Positions 25,835 through 34,777 of a DNA stretch of 64,000 nt are shown piece after piece (the stretch's first letter is position 1; each line of letters starts with the position of its first letter). Origin of the DNA: Bradyrhizobium centrolobii (GTDB lineage Bacteria > Pseudomonadota > Alphaproteobacteria > Rhizobiales > Xanthobacteraceae). Location of the stretch: positions 92,219 through 156,218 of the forward strand of contig NZ_LUUB01000092.1 in NCBI RefSeq assembly GCF_001641635.1, written 5' to 3'. The notes below the pieces were generated by a model. That model was not told where the DNA came from, did no database searches, and saw only the letters and a list, made by a program, of their open reading frames with translations. Made by a program: the position numbers and the translations under genes.

Positions 25835-26389
25835 TTATGTAGCGATAAGTCGCGCGGCCGCCATCCGGACGCAAGCCTCGAACGCGGCAAGATCGTGCCA
25901 GACGTCGACCGGCATTTGCGCCGGCGTCACCAGCGGGCAGCCATGCAGCTCCAGCGCATGGATCATCATGAGATTGTCGACCAGGCCAAAGTCCTCGACG
26001 GTCAGGCCCTGCGCATCGACCAGCCGCCCGTTCTCGGACGTGACGTCGATGAAGCGGCCGACGCGGTCGGCATAGACGGCGGGATCGTTGGAATAGGCGA
26101 GGCAAAACTTGCCGCGGCCGGCCATGTAGCCGAGCTCGTAGACGGTGCCGGGATCAGCCCCGGCGCCGCGAAACGGCGTGAGGTTTGCGATGATGGCATC
26201 GGCCTCGTCCATCATCGCCTCGTTGCCGCAAAAGATCTGCCGCGAGGCGTCAGCGGCGGTGACGTCGATCTTGTTGTCGAGTGGATAGAGGCCGGTGAGT
26301 CCAAAGCGAGCACAGATCGCGACCTTCTGCCGGCCGATCTCATGCGCATCCGGCAGGAACACGTCGGGGCCTGCCAGATAGATTTTCAT
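25835..26389 (-). CDS. nucleoside 2-deoxyribosyltransferase family protein
   Basis: 184 residues. KIYLAGPDVFLPDA at the N-terminus and GTVYELGYMAGRGK near the middle match the nucleoside 2-deoxyribosyltransferase (NDT/DNPH1-like) fold, including the catalytic Glu in YELGY and the nucleotide-binding DEADAIIANLTPF. It could transfer deoxyribose between bases or hydrolyse a nucleotide. Start MKIYL restores the normal N-terminus. It lies 26 bp upstream of tlyA on the same strand. Confidence 0.9.
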   Translation of the reverse strand: MKIYLAGPDVFLPDAHEIGRQKVAICARFGLTGLYPLDNKIDVTAADASRQIFCGNEAMMDEADAIIANLTPFRGAGADPGTVYELGYMAGRGKFCLAYSNDPAVYADRVGRFIDVTSENGRLVDAQGLTVEDFGLVDNLMMIHALELHGCPLVTPAQMPVDVWHDLAAFEACVRMAAARLIAT

Positions 26390-26440
26390 GGAAACACCGA
26401 TCGCAGAAGCATCGAGTTGCCGCGGCATCGGCAGTGCGAA

Positions 26441-26610
26441 ACCTCTCCCGAAGGGAGAGGTCGCGCCGAAGGCGCGGGTGAGGGGTTACGCTCTCTCGTG
26501 GGACCTGAACCCCACACCCGGATCGTTTGCGCGACATAGCCGAGGCTTCGCCTCGGCGTTCTCGGGGACGGCCGCCGAAGGCGGCCATGCCTCTCCCTAC
26601 GGGAGAGGTG
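26441..26610. repeat. long inverted intergenic repeat (CTCTCCC type)
   Basis: Begins ACCTCTCCCGAAGGGAGAGGT and ends with CCTCTCCC...GGGAGAGGTGG, with internal small hairpins (GCGCCGAAGGCGC, CGAGGCTTCGCCTCG). Same family as 9907-10039. Confidence 0.65.
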
Positions 26611-26632
26611 GAGTTCAGTGCCCGCGCAACAA

Positions 26633-28561
26633 TCAGGCGAGCTTGACCGTCTCGGTCTTGACGTCCTTGCCGAGCGCTTCGAACACCTTGGCGACGATGC
26701 CCTTGGCGTCGAGACCGGCGCGGCCGTACATCGCGGCCGGCGTGTCGTGGTCGAGGAACACGTCGGGCAACACCATCGAGCGGAACTTGACCAGGCCGGT
26801 GTCGAGCACGCCCTGATCGGTCAGGAACTGCGCGACATGCGAGCCGAAGCCGCCGACCGCGCCTTCTTCGATCGTGATCAGGATCTCATGATCGCGCGCG
26901 AGCTTGAGCACCAGGTCGGTGTCGAGCGGTTTCATGAAGCGGGCATCCGCGATCGTGGTGGACAGGCCATGAGCGGCGAGCTCGTCGGCCGCCTTCTCGC
27001 ATTCGGCCAGACGCGTGCCGAAGGAGAGAAGGGCAATCTTGTTGCCCTGGCGGATGACGCGGCCCTTGCCGACCTCGAGGGGAACGCCGACGTCAGGCAT
27101 CTCGACGCCGCGGCCCTCGCCGCGCGGATAGCGCAGTGCGCTCGGGCGGTCGTTGATCGCGACCTGGGTCGCGACCATGTGCACCATTTCGGCCTCATCA
27201 GACGCCGCCATGATCACCATGTTCGGCAGACAGCCGAGATAGGCGTTGTCGAACGAGCCGGCATGCGTCGCGCCGTCGGCGCCGACGAGGCCGGCGCGGT
27301 CGATGGCGAAACGCACGGGCAGGTTCTGGATCGCGACGTCATGCACGACCTGGTCGTAGCCGCGCTGGAGGAAGGTCGAGTAGATCGCGCAGAACGGCTT
27401 GTAGCCTTCCGTCGCAAGACCCGCGGCGAAGGTCACCGCATGCTGCTCGGCGATGCCGACGTCGAAGGTGCGGTCGGGAAAGGCCTTGTTGAAGATGTCG
27501 ACGCCGGTACCCGACGGCATTGCCGCGGTGATGGCGACGATCTTGTCGTCCTTCTGCGCCTCCTTGACGAGGCTCTGGCCGAACACGTTCTGATAGGCCG
27601 GCGCATTGGGCTTGGCCTTGACCTGCGTGCCGGTGGCGACGTCGAACTTGACGACGGCATGGTACTTGTCCGCGGAGGCTTCCGCCGGGCCGTAGCCCTT
27701 GCCCTTCTGCGTCACGACGTGGACCAGGATCGGGCCGGTCTCCATGTCGCGCACGTTCTTCAGCACGGGCAGGAGGTGATCGAGGTTGTGACCGTCGATC
27801 GGTCCGACATAATAGAAGCCGAGCTCCTCGAACAGCGTGCCGCCGTCCATCATGAAGCCGCGGGAATATTCCTCGACGCGGTTGGCGCGGTTTGCGAGGA
27901 TCTTCGGCAGGCGCTTGTTGATCTGCTTGGCCGCCTCGCGCAGCGTGCGGTAGGTCTTGCCGGAATAGAGCCGCGACAGATAGGCGCTCATGGCGCCGAC
28001 CGGCGGGGCGATCGACATGTCGTTGTCGTTGAGGATGACGATCAGGCGCGAATTCATCGCGCCCGCATTGTTCATGGCTTCATAGGCCATGCCCGCTGAC
28101 ATCGCGCCGTCACCGATCACCGCTATGACGTTGTTGGTTCCGCCCGAGAGGTCGCGCGCCACCGCCATGCCGAGGCCGGCCGAGATCGAGGTCGAGGAGT
28201 GCGCGGCGCCGAACGGATCGTAGTCGCTCTCGCTGCGCTTGGTGAAACCGGACAGGCCGCCGCCGGTGCGCAGCGTGCGGATGCGGTCACGCCGGCCGGT
28301 GAGGATCTTGTGCGGATAGGCCTGGTGGCCGACGTCCCAGATCAGCCGGTCGCGGGGCGTATCGAAGATGTAGTGGATCGCGGTGGTGAGCTCGACGACG
28401 CCGAGGCCCGCGCCGAAGTGACCGCCGGTCACGGAAACGGCGTCGATGGTCTCCTGCCGCAGCTCATCGGCGACCTGACGGACCTGCTCGATCTTGAGCT
28501 TGCGCAGGTCTTCCGGCGTCCGGATGGTGTCGAGAAGCGGCGTTTTACTGTATGCGTTCAC
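26633..28561 (-). CDS. dxs: 1-deoxy-D-xylulose-5-phosphate synthase
   Basis: 642 residues. DXS condenses pyruvate and glyceraldehyde 3-phosphate using thiamine diphosphate, the first step of the MEP isoprenoid pathway. Present are VTGGHFGAGLGVVELT, the GDGAMSAGMAYEAMNN thiamine-diphosphate motif, the DRAGLVGADGATHAG stretch and the C-terminal transketolase domain. I take the GTG at 28561 (GGAA eight bases upstream) as start; TTG four codons earlier is also open. It heads the same-strand run xseB-deacetylase in reverse order. Confidence 0.96.
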   Translation of the reverse strand: MNAYSKTPLLDTIRTPEDLRKLKIEQVRQVADELRQETIDAVSVTGGHFGAGLGVVELTTAIHYIFDTPRDRLIWDVGHQAYPHKILTGRRDRIRTLRTGGGLSGFTKRSESDYDPFGAAHSSTSISAGLGMAVARDLSGGTNNVIAVIGDGAMSAGMAYEAMNNAGAMNSRLIVILNDNDMSIAPPVGAMSAYLSRLYSGKTYRTLREAAKQINKRLPKILANRANRVEEYSRGFMMDGGTLFEELGFYYVGPIDGHNLDHLLPVLKNVRDMETGPILVHVVTQKGKGYGPAEASADKYHAVVKFDVATGTQVKAKPNAPAYQNVFGQSLVKEAQKDDKIVAITAAMPSGTGVDIFNKAFPDRTFDVGIAEQHAVTFAAGLATEGYKPFCAIYSTFLQRGYDQVVHDVAIQNLPVRFAIDRAGLVGADGATHAGSFDNAYLGCLPNMVIMAASDEAEMVHMVATQVAINDRPSALRYPRGEGRGVEMPDVGVPLEVGKGRVIRQGNKIALLSFGTRLAECEKAADELAAHGLSTTIADARFMKPLDTDLVLKLARDHEILITIEEGAVGGFGSHVAQFLTDQGVLDTGLVKFRSMVLPDVFLDHDTPAAMYGRAGLDAKGIVAKVFEALGKDVKTETVKLA

Positions 28562-29164
28562 GGCGATTTCCAATTTGTCAGCGCCGGAAGGTCATTCCGG
28601 CGCGCGATGGGTTTGCACAAATTCGGCGCAGCGCGAGTCCCTCAACCGTCGGAGCCACCTGCGCGGGGCAAGGCCCCTTCTTCAAGCTTAAGTGAGCTTA
28701 GGTGCGCTCCGGTTCAGTCTCTGTGATCCCTGTCACTTAGATCGGCTTCGTCCGTCCCAGCCAATTCTTTAGCGATTTGAAGCGCTTGCCGCCAGCAACC
28801 TGTGCTTAGGAAAGGCTTGCAAAAAGCCACAGTCCGCGCAGCTTTACACCAAAGCTTGGGCCAAAGCCAACCCGCCTGACCGATTTGAGGTATGCAGCCG
28901 TAACCGGCAGGCCGGCTTGGTTAACCTTGGCTCCGGCCTAGCGGTTCCAATCTGCCGGGCTCCGCTGCAGGGTTTTTTGATGGAATCAGAGCCCTTTTTG
29001 GCCTCCGGAGCCCTCGATTGGTCGCGCAGGAAGGTCGTCTCTGAATCAGGGACTCTCGCGGAACCGCGCCTGACCATGAAAATAATGCAGGAGGTCGCCC
29101 TGCTATGAACGGAATTCAGACGGCGGTGTGGCATGGCCGTCACAAACCGGGCAGAAGGGTGGAC
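28562..29164. other. 600-bp intergenic stretch, no feature identified
   Basis: Lies upstream of dxs and downstream of xseB. Short open frames exist on both strands but have no homology I recognise and poor starts. A CTGCAGGGTTTTTT run near 28966-28980 is T-rich but lacks a clean hairpin. Confidence 0.4.
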
Positions 29165-29422
29165 TTACTGCACGTCGAGTGGTGCGGTGCCGGTGGCCTG
29201 GCCGCTGGCGTCCGTGGTGATCTTGTCGACGCGCGCCTCCGCCTGGCGCAGAAGTTCCTCGCAGCGGCGCTTCAGGGCCTCGCCGCGTTCGTAGATCGTC
29301 ACCGATTCCTCGAGCGGCACTTTGCCGTCCTCGAGCCGCTTCACGATCGTTTCGAGTTCCTCGATCGCGCGCTCGAAGGTGAGTCTGGAGACGTCGACTT
29401 GGGTATTTTCGGCCATATCCAT
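29165..29422 (-). CDS. xseB: exodeoxyribonuclease VII small subunit
   Basis: 85 residues, normal length. FERAIEELETIVKRLEDGKVPLEESVTIYERGEAL (in shorter pieces: FERAIEELE, LEDGKVPLEES, YERGEAL) is the diagnostic stretch. XseB binds XseA in the nuclease that degrades single-stranded DNA in both directions. xseA is not in this window. Two starts (MDM or MAEN) are two codons apart. It is followed, in transcription order, by dxs. Confidence 0.94.
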   Translation of the reverse strand: MDMAENTQVDVSRLTFERAIEELETIVKRLEDGKVPLEESVTIYERGEALKRRCEELLRQAEARVDKITTDASGQATGTAPLDVQ

Positions 29423-29491
29423 TTCCGATTGCCCGATTCGCCTTACTTGCCGAGAAAGCAGAGTTTTGCGGGCGTAATGTGGCGTGTGTCT

Positions 29492-30421
29492 TCACGCGCC
29501 CATCAGGGCGCCGACATGCGCCGTAACAGATTCTTTCAGTCCTTGCAGATCATAGCCACCCTCGAGCACCGAAACAATTCGGCCCTCGGCGGTCTTGTCG
29601 GCAAGGTCCATCAGCTTCCGCGTCACCCAGGAATAGTCCTCCGCGCGCAGGTTCAGCGAAGCCAGCGGATCGCGATAATGCGCATCGAAGCCCGCCGAGA
29701 TGATGACGAGCTCGGGGCTGAACTTGGTCAGTTGCGGCAGGATCAGGTTCTCGAACGCCGCGCGGAATTCGGGGCCACCGTCCTCGGAGGCAAGCGGGGC
29801 GTTGACGATGGTGTCGTGGTCGCCGCGCTCGGAGCGGGCGCCGGTGCCCGGAAACAGCGGCATCTGGTGGGTCGAGCAGTACATCACGGTCGGATCCGAC
29901 CAGAAGATATCCTGTGTGCCGTTGCCGTGATGCACGTCGAAATCGACGATGGCGGCGCGCTTGATGCCGTATTTGCGCTGCGCGTGGCGCGCGGCGATCG
30001 CGACATTGTCGAAGAAGCAGAAGCCCATCGGCTTGCCGATCTCGGCGTGATGGCCGGGCGGGCGCACCGCGACGAAGGCGTTCCGGTGCTCGCCCGCCAT
30101 CACCGCTTCGGTTGCCGCGACCGCAGCGCCGACGCCGCGCATGACCGCTTCCCAGGTGCCAGGGGACATCGAGGTGTCGCCATCGATATAGACCTGGCCG
30201 CTGGTCGGCGCGATGTGGCGCAGCTCGGTGACGTAGTGCTCGTTGTGGCAGAGCGTGACGAGATCGAGATCGCCCTCCGGCGCCTGGTCGCGCACCAGGT
30301 ACTGGAAACGCTCGTGCGACAGCGCTTCCTCCACCGCGCGCAGGCGATCCGGCCGCTCTGGATGTCCCGGCGGCGTGACGTGGTCGAGGCAGGCCTTGTG
30401 GGAAAGGAGGAGCGTGCTCAT
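29492..30421 (-). CDS. histone-deacetylase-family (acetylpolyamine amidohydrolase-like) protein
   Basis: 309 residues. Zn-dependent deacetylase motifs: RPPGHHAE (His-His charge relay), FCFFDNVAIAA, and DFDVHHGNGTQDIFW with Asp and His zinc ligands; GFDAHYRDP gives the third ligand. Bacterial members deacetylate polyamines or small acetylated compounds rather than histones. Start MSTLLL restores the usual N-terminus. Common neighbour of xseB-dxs in rhizobia, 69 bp upstream. Confidence 0.93.
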   Translation of the reverse strand: MSTLLLSHKACLDHVTPPGHPERPDRLRAVEEALSHERFQYLVRDQAPEGDLDLVTLCHNEHYVTELRHIAPTSGQVYIDGDTSMSPGTWEAVMRGVGAAVAATEAVMAGEHRNAFVAVRPPGHHAEIGKPMGFCFFDNVAIAARHAQRKYGIKRAAIVDFDVHHGNGTQDIFWSDPTVMYCSTHQMPLFPGTGARSERGDHDTIVNAPLASEDGGPEFRAAFENLILPQLTKFSPELVIISAGFDAHYRDPLASLNLRAEDYSWVTRKLMDLADKTAEGRIVSVLEGGYDLQGLKESVTAHVGALMGA

Positions 30422-30554
30422 CAGGTCGTGCTCACGAATACGGGCTCTCGATGTCGCTTGGCGCATCCGGCGCCAAAACGCAATGCAAAACCCAATCTAT
30501 GCGTTTGGCCGGGAATGGCAAACGGTGGTCCCGTTCCGGCCCGTTTGATCCGGA

Positions 30555-32222
30555 TCAATTCACGCGCAGGATACGGGTGGGCGGCAGTGGACCGATCGGC
30601 CCGTGCGCGCGGAAGAACGCAAACAGCGCGTCGGCATCATAGCCGCCATATTGCGGCGATGTTCCCTGCTTGGCGACCGTGAAGCCGTCGCCGCCGACGG
30701 CGAGGTAGTCGTTGAGGGTGACGCGGTAGCCTAGCGCCGGCTCGATCGGCTTGCCGCCGAGCATCATCTTGTCGGCGATCACACGCTCGCCGAACGGCTT
30801 TGACGCGTCCCAGGTGTAGCTGAACCCGTTCGAGACCTGGAGAATCCGCGGCCGTTTCGGATCGAGCCATTGCTGCTCGAGCAGGTCCTTGAGCTGGCTG
30901 CCGGTGAGCGTCATGGTGACGAGGCGGTTGCGGAACGGCTGGCTCGAGAACACGTCGCCGAAGGACACTGCGCCGTTCTCCTTCGGCACGATGTCGGTGC
31001 GGATGCCGCCGGGATTGGTGATGGCAATCACGGCACCGCCGTCCTTCGCGTCGCGGGTCGCAAGCAACTGCGCATCCGCGATGACGTCGCCGAGCGCGCT
31101 TTCGCCGGCCTCGTTCGGCACGCGCGACAACGTCTGCGTCACCGATCCGGCCGGACGATTGGCGATCGGTGCCGAGAGCTTGTCGTAGGCGTCGATCAAC
31201 GCGGTCTGCTCCGAGTCCTTTGCCAGCGAGGCATTCGCGACGATCACGTTCTCGGCTTTGGCGCTGACGACGTCACGCGTCGCCGGATCGAGCGTGAGAT
31301 CGATCGCCGTGACCAGCGTGCCGTATTTGTCACCGCTGGTGACGAGCCGGCCGCCGATTTGGCAAATGTAGGCGCGATGCGTGTGGCCGCTCACCACGAC
31401 GTCGACGGCGCGGTCGAATTTCTTCACGATGTCGACGATCGGCCCGGTAATGCCCGGGCATTCGTTGTAGTCGCCGCTCGGGTCGCCGCCCTGATGGATC
31501 AGCACCACGATCGCCTCGACGCCACGCGCCTTCAGTTCCGGCACGAGCGCGTTCACTGTCTCGGCCTCGTCGCGGAATTCGAGCCCGGCAATGCCTTTTG
31601 GCGAGACGATGCCGGCGGTCTCTTTCAATGTCAGCCCGATGAAGGCGACGGGGATGCCGTCGAACTCCCTGATCTCGTAGGGCGGCAGCACGCTCTTGCC
31701 GGTCGCGGTCTCGATAGTCGAGGCCGCGAGGTAATGGAATTTTGCACCTAGGAAGGGATGCGGGCCCTGACATCCATCCTCCGGATGGCAGCCGCCATTT
31801 TGCATCCGTAACAGCTCGGCTTTGCCTTCGTCGAATTCGTGATTGCCGACCGAGGTGATCGCAAGCCCCATCATCGAGAGCGACTCGATCGAGGGCTCGT
31901 CATGAAACATCGCCGACAGGAACGGGCTTGCGCCGATCAGGTCGCCCGCCGCGACGAAGATCGTGTTCTTGTGCCCCTCGCGCAATTGCTTGACCAGCGT
32001 CGCCATGTACTCGGCGCCACCGGCGGCCACCATCACCTTCTTGGCCTTGTCCTCGGGATCGCCGATGCGGATGCCGCCCGGCGGCGGCCTCAAGTTGCCG
32101 TGAAAATCGTTGATCGCGAGGATGCGCAGCTCCACGGGCGTGGCGCTCTGGGCAGAAGCGGGCAGGGTGGGGGCGAGTGCCAGTGCGAGGGTAGCAGGAA
32201 TGAGTCGGAACGCGTGTCGCAT
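30555..32222 (-). CDS. secreted bifunctional 5'-nucleotidase/2',3'-cyclic phosphodiesterase-like
   Basis: 555 residues with a signal peptide (cleavage after PASAQS, about residue 25). The metallophosphatase domain begins INDFHGNL, continues with AGDLIGASPF and SVGNHEFDEG, and VVSGHTHRAYIC supplies further metal ligands. The 5'-nucleotidase C-terminal domain is at about 360-555, with FSYTWDASKPFGERV. These periplasmic enzymes release phosphate and nucleosides from nucleotides. Two internal cysteines in MQNGGCHPEDGC could form a disulfide. Confidence 0.93.
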   Translation of the reverse strand: MRHAFRLIPATLALALAPTLPASAQSATPVELRILAINDFHGNLRPPPGGIRIGDPEDKAKKVMVAAGGAEYMATLVKQLREGHKNTIFVAAGDLIGASPFLSAMFHDEPSIESLSMMGLAITSVGNHEFDEGKAELLRMQNGGCHPEDGCQGPHPFLGAKFHYLAASTIETATGKSVLPPYEIREFDGIPVAFIGLTLKETAGIVSPKGIAGLEFRDEAETVNALVPELKARGVEAIVVLIHQGGDPSGDYNECPGITGPIVDIVKKFDRAVDVVVSGHTHRAYICQIGGRLVTSGDKYGTLVTAIDLTLDPATRDVVSAKAENVIVANASLAKDSEQTALIDAYDKLSAPIANRPAGSVTQTLSRVPNEAGESALGDVIADAQLLATRDAKDGGAVIAITNPGGIRTDIVPKENGAVSFGDVFSSQPFRNRLVTMTLTGSQLKDLLEQQWLDPKRPRILQVSNGFSYTWDASKPFGERVIADKMMLGGKPIEPALGYRVTLNDYLAVGGDGFTVAKQGTSPQYGGYDADALFAFFRAHGPIGPLPPTRILRVN

Positions 32223-32276
32223 GGAACCAAAACTAGACGTTCCCCGCGAAGATTTCACGAAGCTTCTTGCTACACC

Positions 32277-32381
32277 CGTCATTCCGGGGCGCGACGAAGT
32301 CGCGAACCCGGAATCCATTCACCCACTAGCGCTGCGGCTCAATGGATTCCGGGTTCGCGCTCCGCGCGCCCCGGAATGACG
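32277..32381. repeat. palindromic intergenic repeat (CATTCCGGGG type)
   Basis: CGTCATTCCGGGGCGCG and its complement CGCGCCCCGGAATGACG bound an inner inverted pair (GAACCCGGAATCCATT/AATGGATTCCGGGTTC). Typical rhizobial repeat; a degraded relative (CATTCCGGGTTCGA) sits near 16923. Confidence 0.65.
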
Positions 32382-32405
32382 ATCCTCGATAGCTGACTCG
32401 CGCCT

Positions 32406-33164
32406 TCACCGCCTCTTCCTGTTCGCAAAGGCGTTGAACGCTGCCACGGCCTCGGGCGACTTCAGACGCTCGCCGAACAGATGGCCTTCCTGGTCGATGC
32501 GGCGGGTGAGCTCTTCCGGCGGCACACGCAGCAATTTGCGCGAGGTGGCGACGGCCTCGGCCGGCAGCCTGCAGATCTCGCGTGCGACCTTGCGCGCTTC
32601 GACCTCGGTGTGCCCAGGCGAGACCACGGTGTTGACGAAGCCCGCGGCCTCGGCCTCCGCGGCGGTGAAGGTCCGTCCCATCACCAGCATCGCAAAGGCG
32701 CGCTGGTAGCCCATGGTCTGCGGCATCAAGAGGCTGGCTGCGCCGACCGGAACGAGCCCGAGATGGATATAGGGCGTGGAAAACGTGGCGGCCGTCGAGG
32801 CAAGCACATAGTCGCAATGGAAGAGGAGCAAGGTGCCCACGCCGATCGCGACACCGTCCACCGCGGCGATGATGGGCTTCGTGTTGAGGGCGAGCGAATA
32901 GAGGAATTTTGCGCCATTTGTCAGCATCTCAGGACTTGAGCTGTCCGCCGTCAGGAAGTCGTCGATGTCGTCGCCGGCGGTGAACACGCCGGAGCCGCCC
33001 GTGATGATCATGCAGCGGATGTCGGGATTGTTCTGCGCGGTGTCGATCGCGTAGCTCATCTCGCGATACATGTCCTGCGTGATCGCGTTCTTCTTGCTCG
33101 GCCGGCGCAGGGTGATCACGCGCGTTGCGCGTTCCTCGGTCACGATGATGTTGCCGTTCGCCAT
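32406..33164 (-). CDS. enoyl-CoA hydratase/isomerase family protein
   Basis: 252 residues, crotonase fold. GSGVFTAGDDIDDFL provides the first oxyanion-hole loop and AAVDGVAIGVGTLLLFHCDYVLAS the second. ATFSTPYIHLGLVP follows. The second catalytic Glu is replaced by Leu or Val at the expected place, so isomerase or hydratase is not settled. It is separate from the enzyme at 18802 and shares only family-level similarity with it. Confidence 0.9.
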   Translation of the reverse strand: MANGNIIVTEERATRVITLRRPSKKNAITQDMYREMSYAIDTAQNNPDIRCMIITGGSGVFTAGDDIDDFLTADSSSPEMLTNGAKFLYSLALNTKPIIAAVDGVAIGVGTLLLFHCDYVLASTAATFSTPYIHLGLVPVGAASLLMPQTMGYQRAFAMLVMGRTFTAAEAEAAGFVNTVVSPGHTEVEARKVAREICRLPAEAVATSRKLLRVPPEELTRRIDQEGHLFGERLKSPEAVAAFNAFANRKRR

Positions 33165-33476
33165 AAGGTTCCCCTGCGGCCGCCGCGATGCGTGCCATTG
33201 GCGAGTCTCGCCGGTTCAGCCTACATCATCTCACGGGCGTGCCAATCCCGCCTCTTGGCCTTTTCGACGGTGATCCCCGTGCCTTCGGCGCATGACACCC
33301 GTGCGGCACGTTCGCGCGGGGGAGCACGCCACGCCCCCATCGCGGGATACGCATTGCTCCATATGCCCAATATATGTGTGATTGCGCGTTGCAACAATCG
33401 GCTACAATGTTTCATTTGAAAAACCGGTGGTTGTGCGGCACGATCGGCCGTCTCGTTCCATCTGGCCGATTGATTG
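33165..33476. other. intergenic stretch, divergent promoters expected
   Basis: About 310 bases between the divergent hydratase and MFS genes; AT-richer near 33355-33420. No gene or specific site identified. Confidence 0.4.
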
Positions 33477-34733
33477 ATGATTGCCGCAACGAGCATCGAT
33501 GAATCCTCACCGCATTATCGCGGCTGGCGCGTCGTGCTTGCCTGTTTCCTGATGGCCTTCTTCATGTTCGGCTTCGGCCTTTACGGCCAGGGCGTCTATC
33601 TCGCGGAGCTTCAGCGCGCGCATGGCTGGCCGGGCACGCTGGTGTCGGCCGCCAGCACCTTCTCGTTTCTACTGACGTCCGTCCTCGTCATCTTCACCGA
33701 TGATCTCCTGGCCCGGATCGGGCTGCGGTCGCTGATCCTGTGCGGCCTGTCGGCGCTCGGTGCATCGACCGTCCTATTGGCACTGATGGCGGCAACCTGG
33801 CAGCTCTATCTCGCCTACGCGCTGATGTCGCTCGGCTGGACCGGCATGGGCACCGTGGTGATCGCGACCGTGCTCAATTCCTGGTTCGAGCGGCGTCGCG
33901 GCCTCGCACTCAGTCTCGCCTTCAACGGCGCGACCTGCGGCGGCATCGTGCTCGTGCCCGTGCTGCTGTCGCTGACTGGCAGCATTGGCTTCCGCTCCGC
34001 CATGCTGGCCACGACCATGGCGATGGTGGTGCTGCTTCTGCCGGTGATCGTGGCCTTCATCGGCTGGCCGGCCGAGACGTCGCCGGCACCCGGGCGAGGT
34101 GGGCCCGCCGGCGGGGCGCGCCCGACCCATTCGCGCAAGGCGCTGCTCGGCAATCCAGCGTTCTGGACCATGGTGCTGCCCTTCGCGATCGCGCTGCTCG
34201 CGCAGATGGGCTTTATCGTCCACCAGGTGACGTTCCTCGAGCCGGTCATCGGCCGTTCCGCCGCGGGCCTCGCCGTCACCATCATGGCGACCATGGCGGT
34301 GGTCGGGCGCCTGTCGCTCGGCCTGTTCGTCGACCGGCTCGATCCGCGGCTTGCAAGCGCGGCGTCGATGACGAGCCAGGCGGCGGCGCTGTTCGTCCTG
34401 CTGCAAAGCACGAGCCCGACGGTGCTGCTCGCCTGCTGCGCCGTCTACGGCTTCTCGATCGGCAACATGATCACGTTCCCGCCGCTGATCATCCAGCGCG
34501 AGATCGGACGCGACGCGTTCGCGGCCGCGATGGGATTGGGCACCTCGATCAGCGGCATCGTCAGCGCCTTCGGTCCCGGCATCGTTGGCCTCGCGCGCAG
34601 CCTGACCGGCGACTACACGATGGCCTTCGCGCTCTGCGTCGTGCTCGATCTCGTCGCCGCGGGGATCGTGCTGTGGCGGCCGAAGCCGCGCGGGGAGGCG
34701 CAGCGGGAAGGCGAAGGGATGTCTGCGAGCTGA
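33477..34733 (+). CDS. MFS transporter
   Basis: 418 residues with twelve hydrophobic segments and the sequence LARIGLRSLIL at the first cytoplasmic loop. RRRGLALSLAFNG in the middle and the 6-7 loop rich in Gly/Pro/Arg are like the monocarboxylate/oxalate:formate subfamily. Substrate unknown. The start is ATG 33477; a TTG one codon earlier is open. It converges on the acyl-CoA dehydrogenase gene. Confidence 0.88.
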   Translation: MIAATSIDESSPHYRGWRVVLACFLMAFFMFGFGLYGQGVYLAELQRAHGWPGTLVSAASTFSFLLTSVLVIFTDDLLARIGLRSLILCGLSALGASTVLLALMAATWQLYLAYALMSLGWTGMGTVVIATVLNSWFERRRGLALSLAFNGATCGGIVLVPVLLSLTGSIGFRSAMLATTMAMVVLLLPVIVAFIGWPAETSPAPGRGGPAGGARPTHSRKALLGNPAFWTMVLPFAIALLAQMGFIVHQVTFLEPVIGRSAAGLAVTIMATMAVVGRLSLGLFVDRLDPRLASAASMTSQAAALFVLLQSTSPTVLLACCAVYGFSIGNMITFPPLIIQREIGRDAFAAAMGLGTSISGIVSAFGPGIVGLARSLTGDYTMAFALCVVLDLVAAGIVLWRPKPRGEAQREGEGMSAS

Positions 34734-34777
34734 GAGTAAGCGAGGGGTCCGGCAATGTGTGGCGGGCAGTACCCTGC

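Noticed and set aside
26618..28099. 493-codon open frame antisense to dxs
   Set aside because: Composition is Arg/Ala/Asp-rich with no domain and it mirrors the well-supported dxs gene; high-GC shadow frame.
28917..29108. 63-codon open frame upstream of xseB region
   Set aside because: No ribosome site of note, no recognisable sequence.
29105..30682. 525-codon open frame antisense to xseB and the deacetylase
   Set aside because: Shadow of two real genes on the other strand, no motif.
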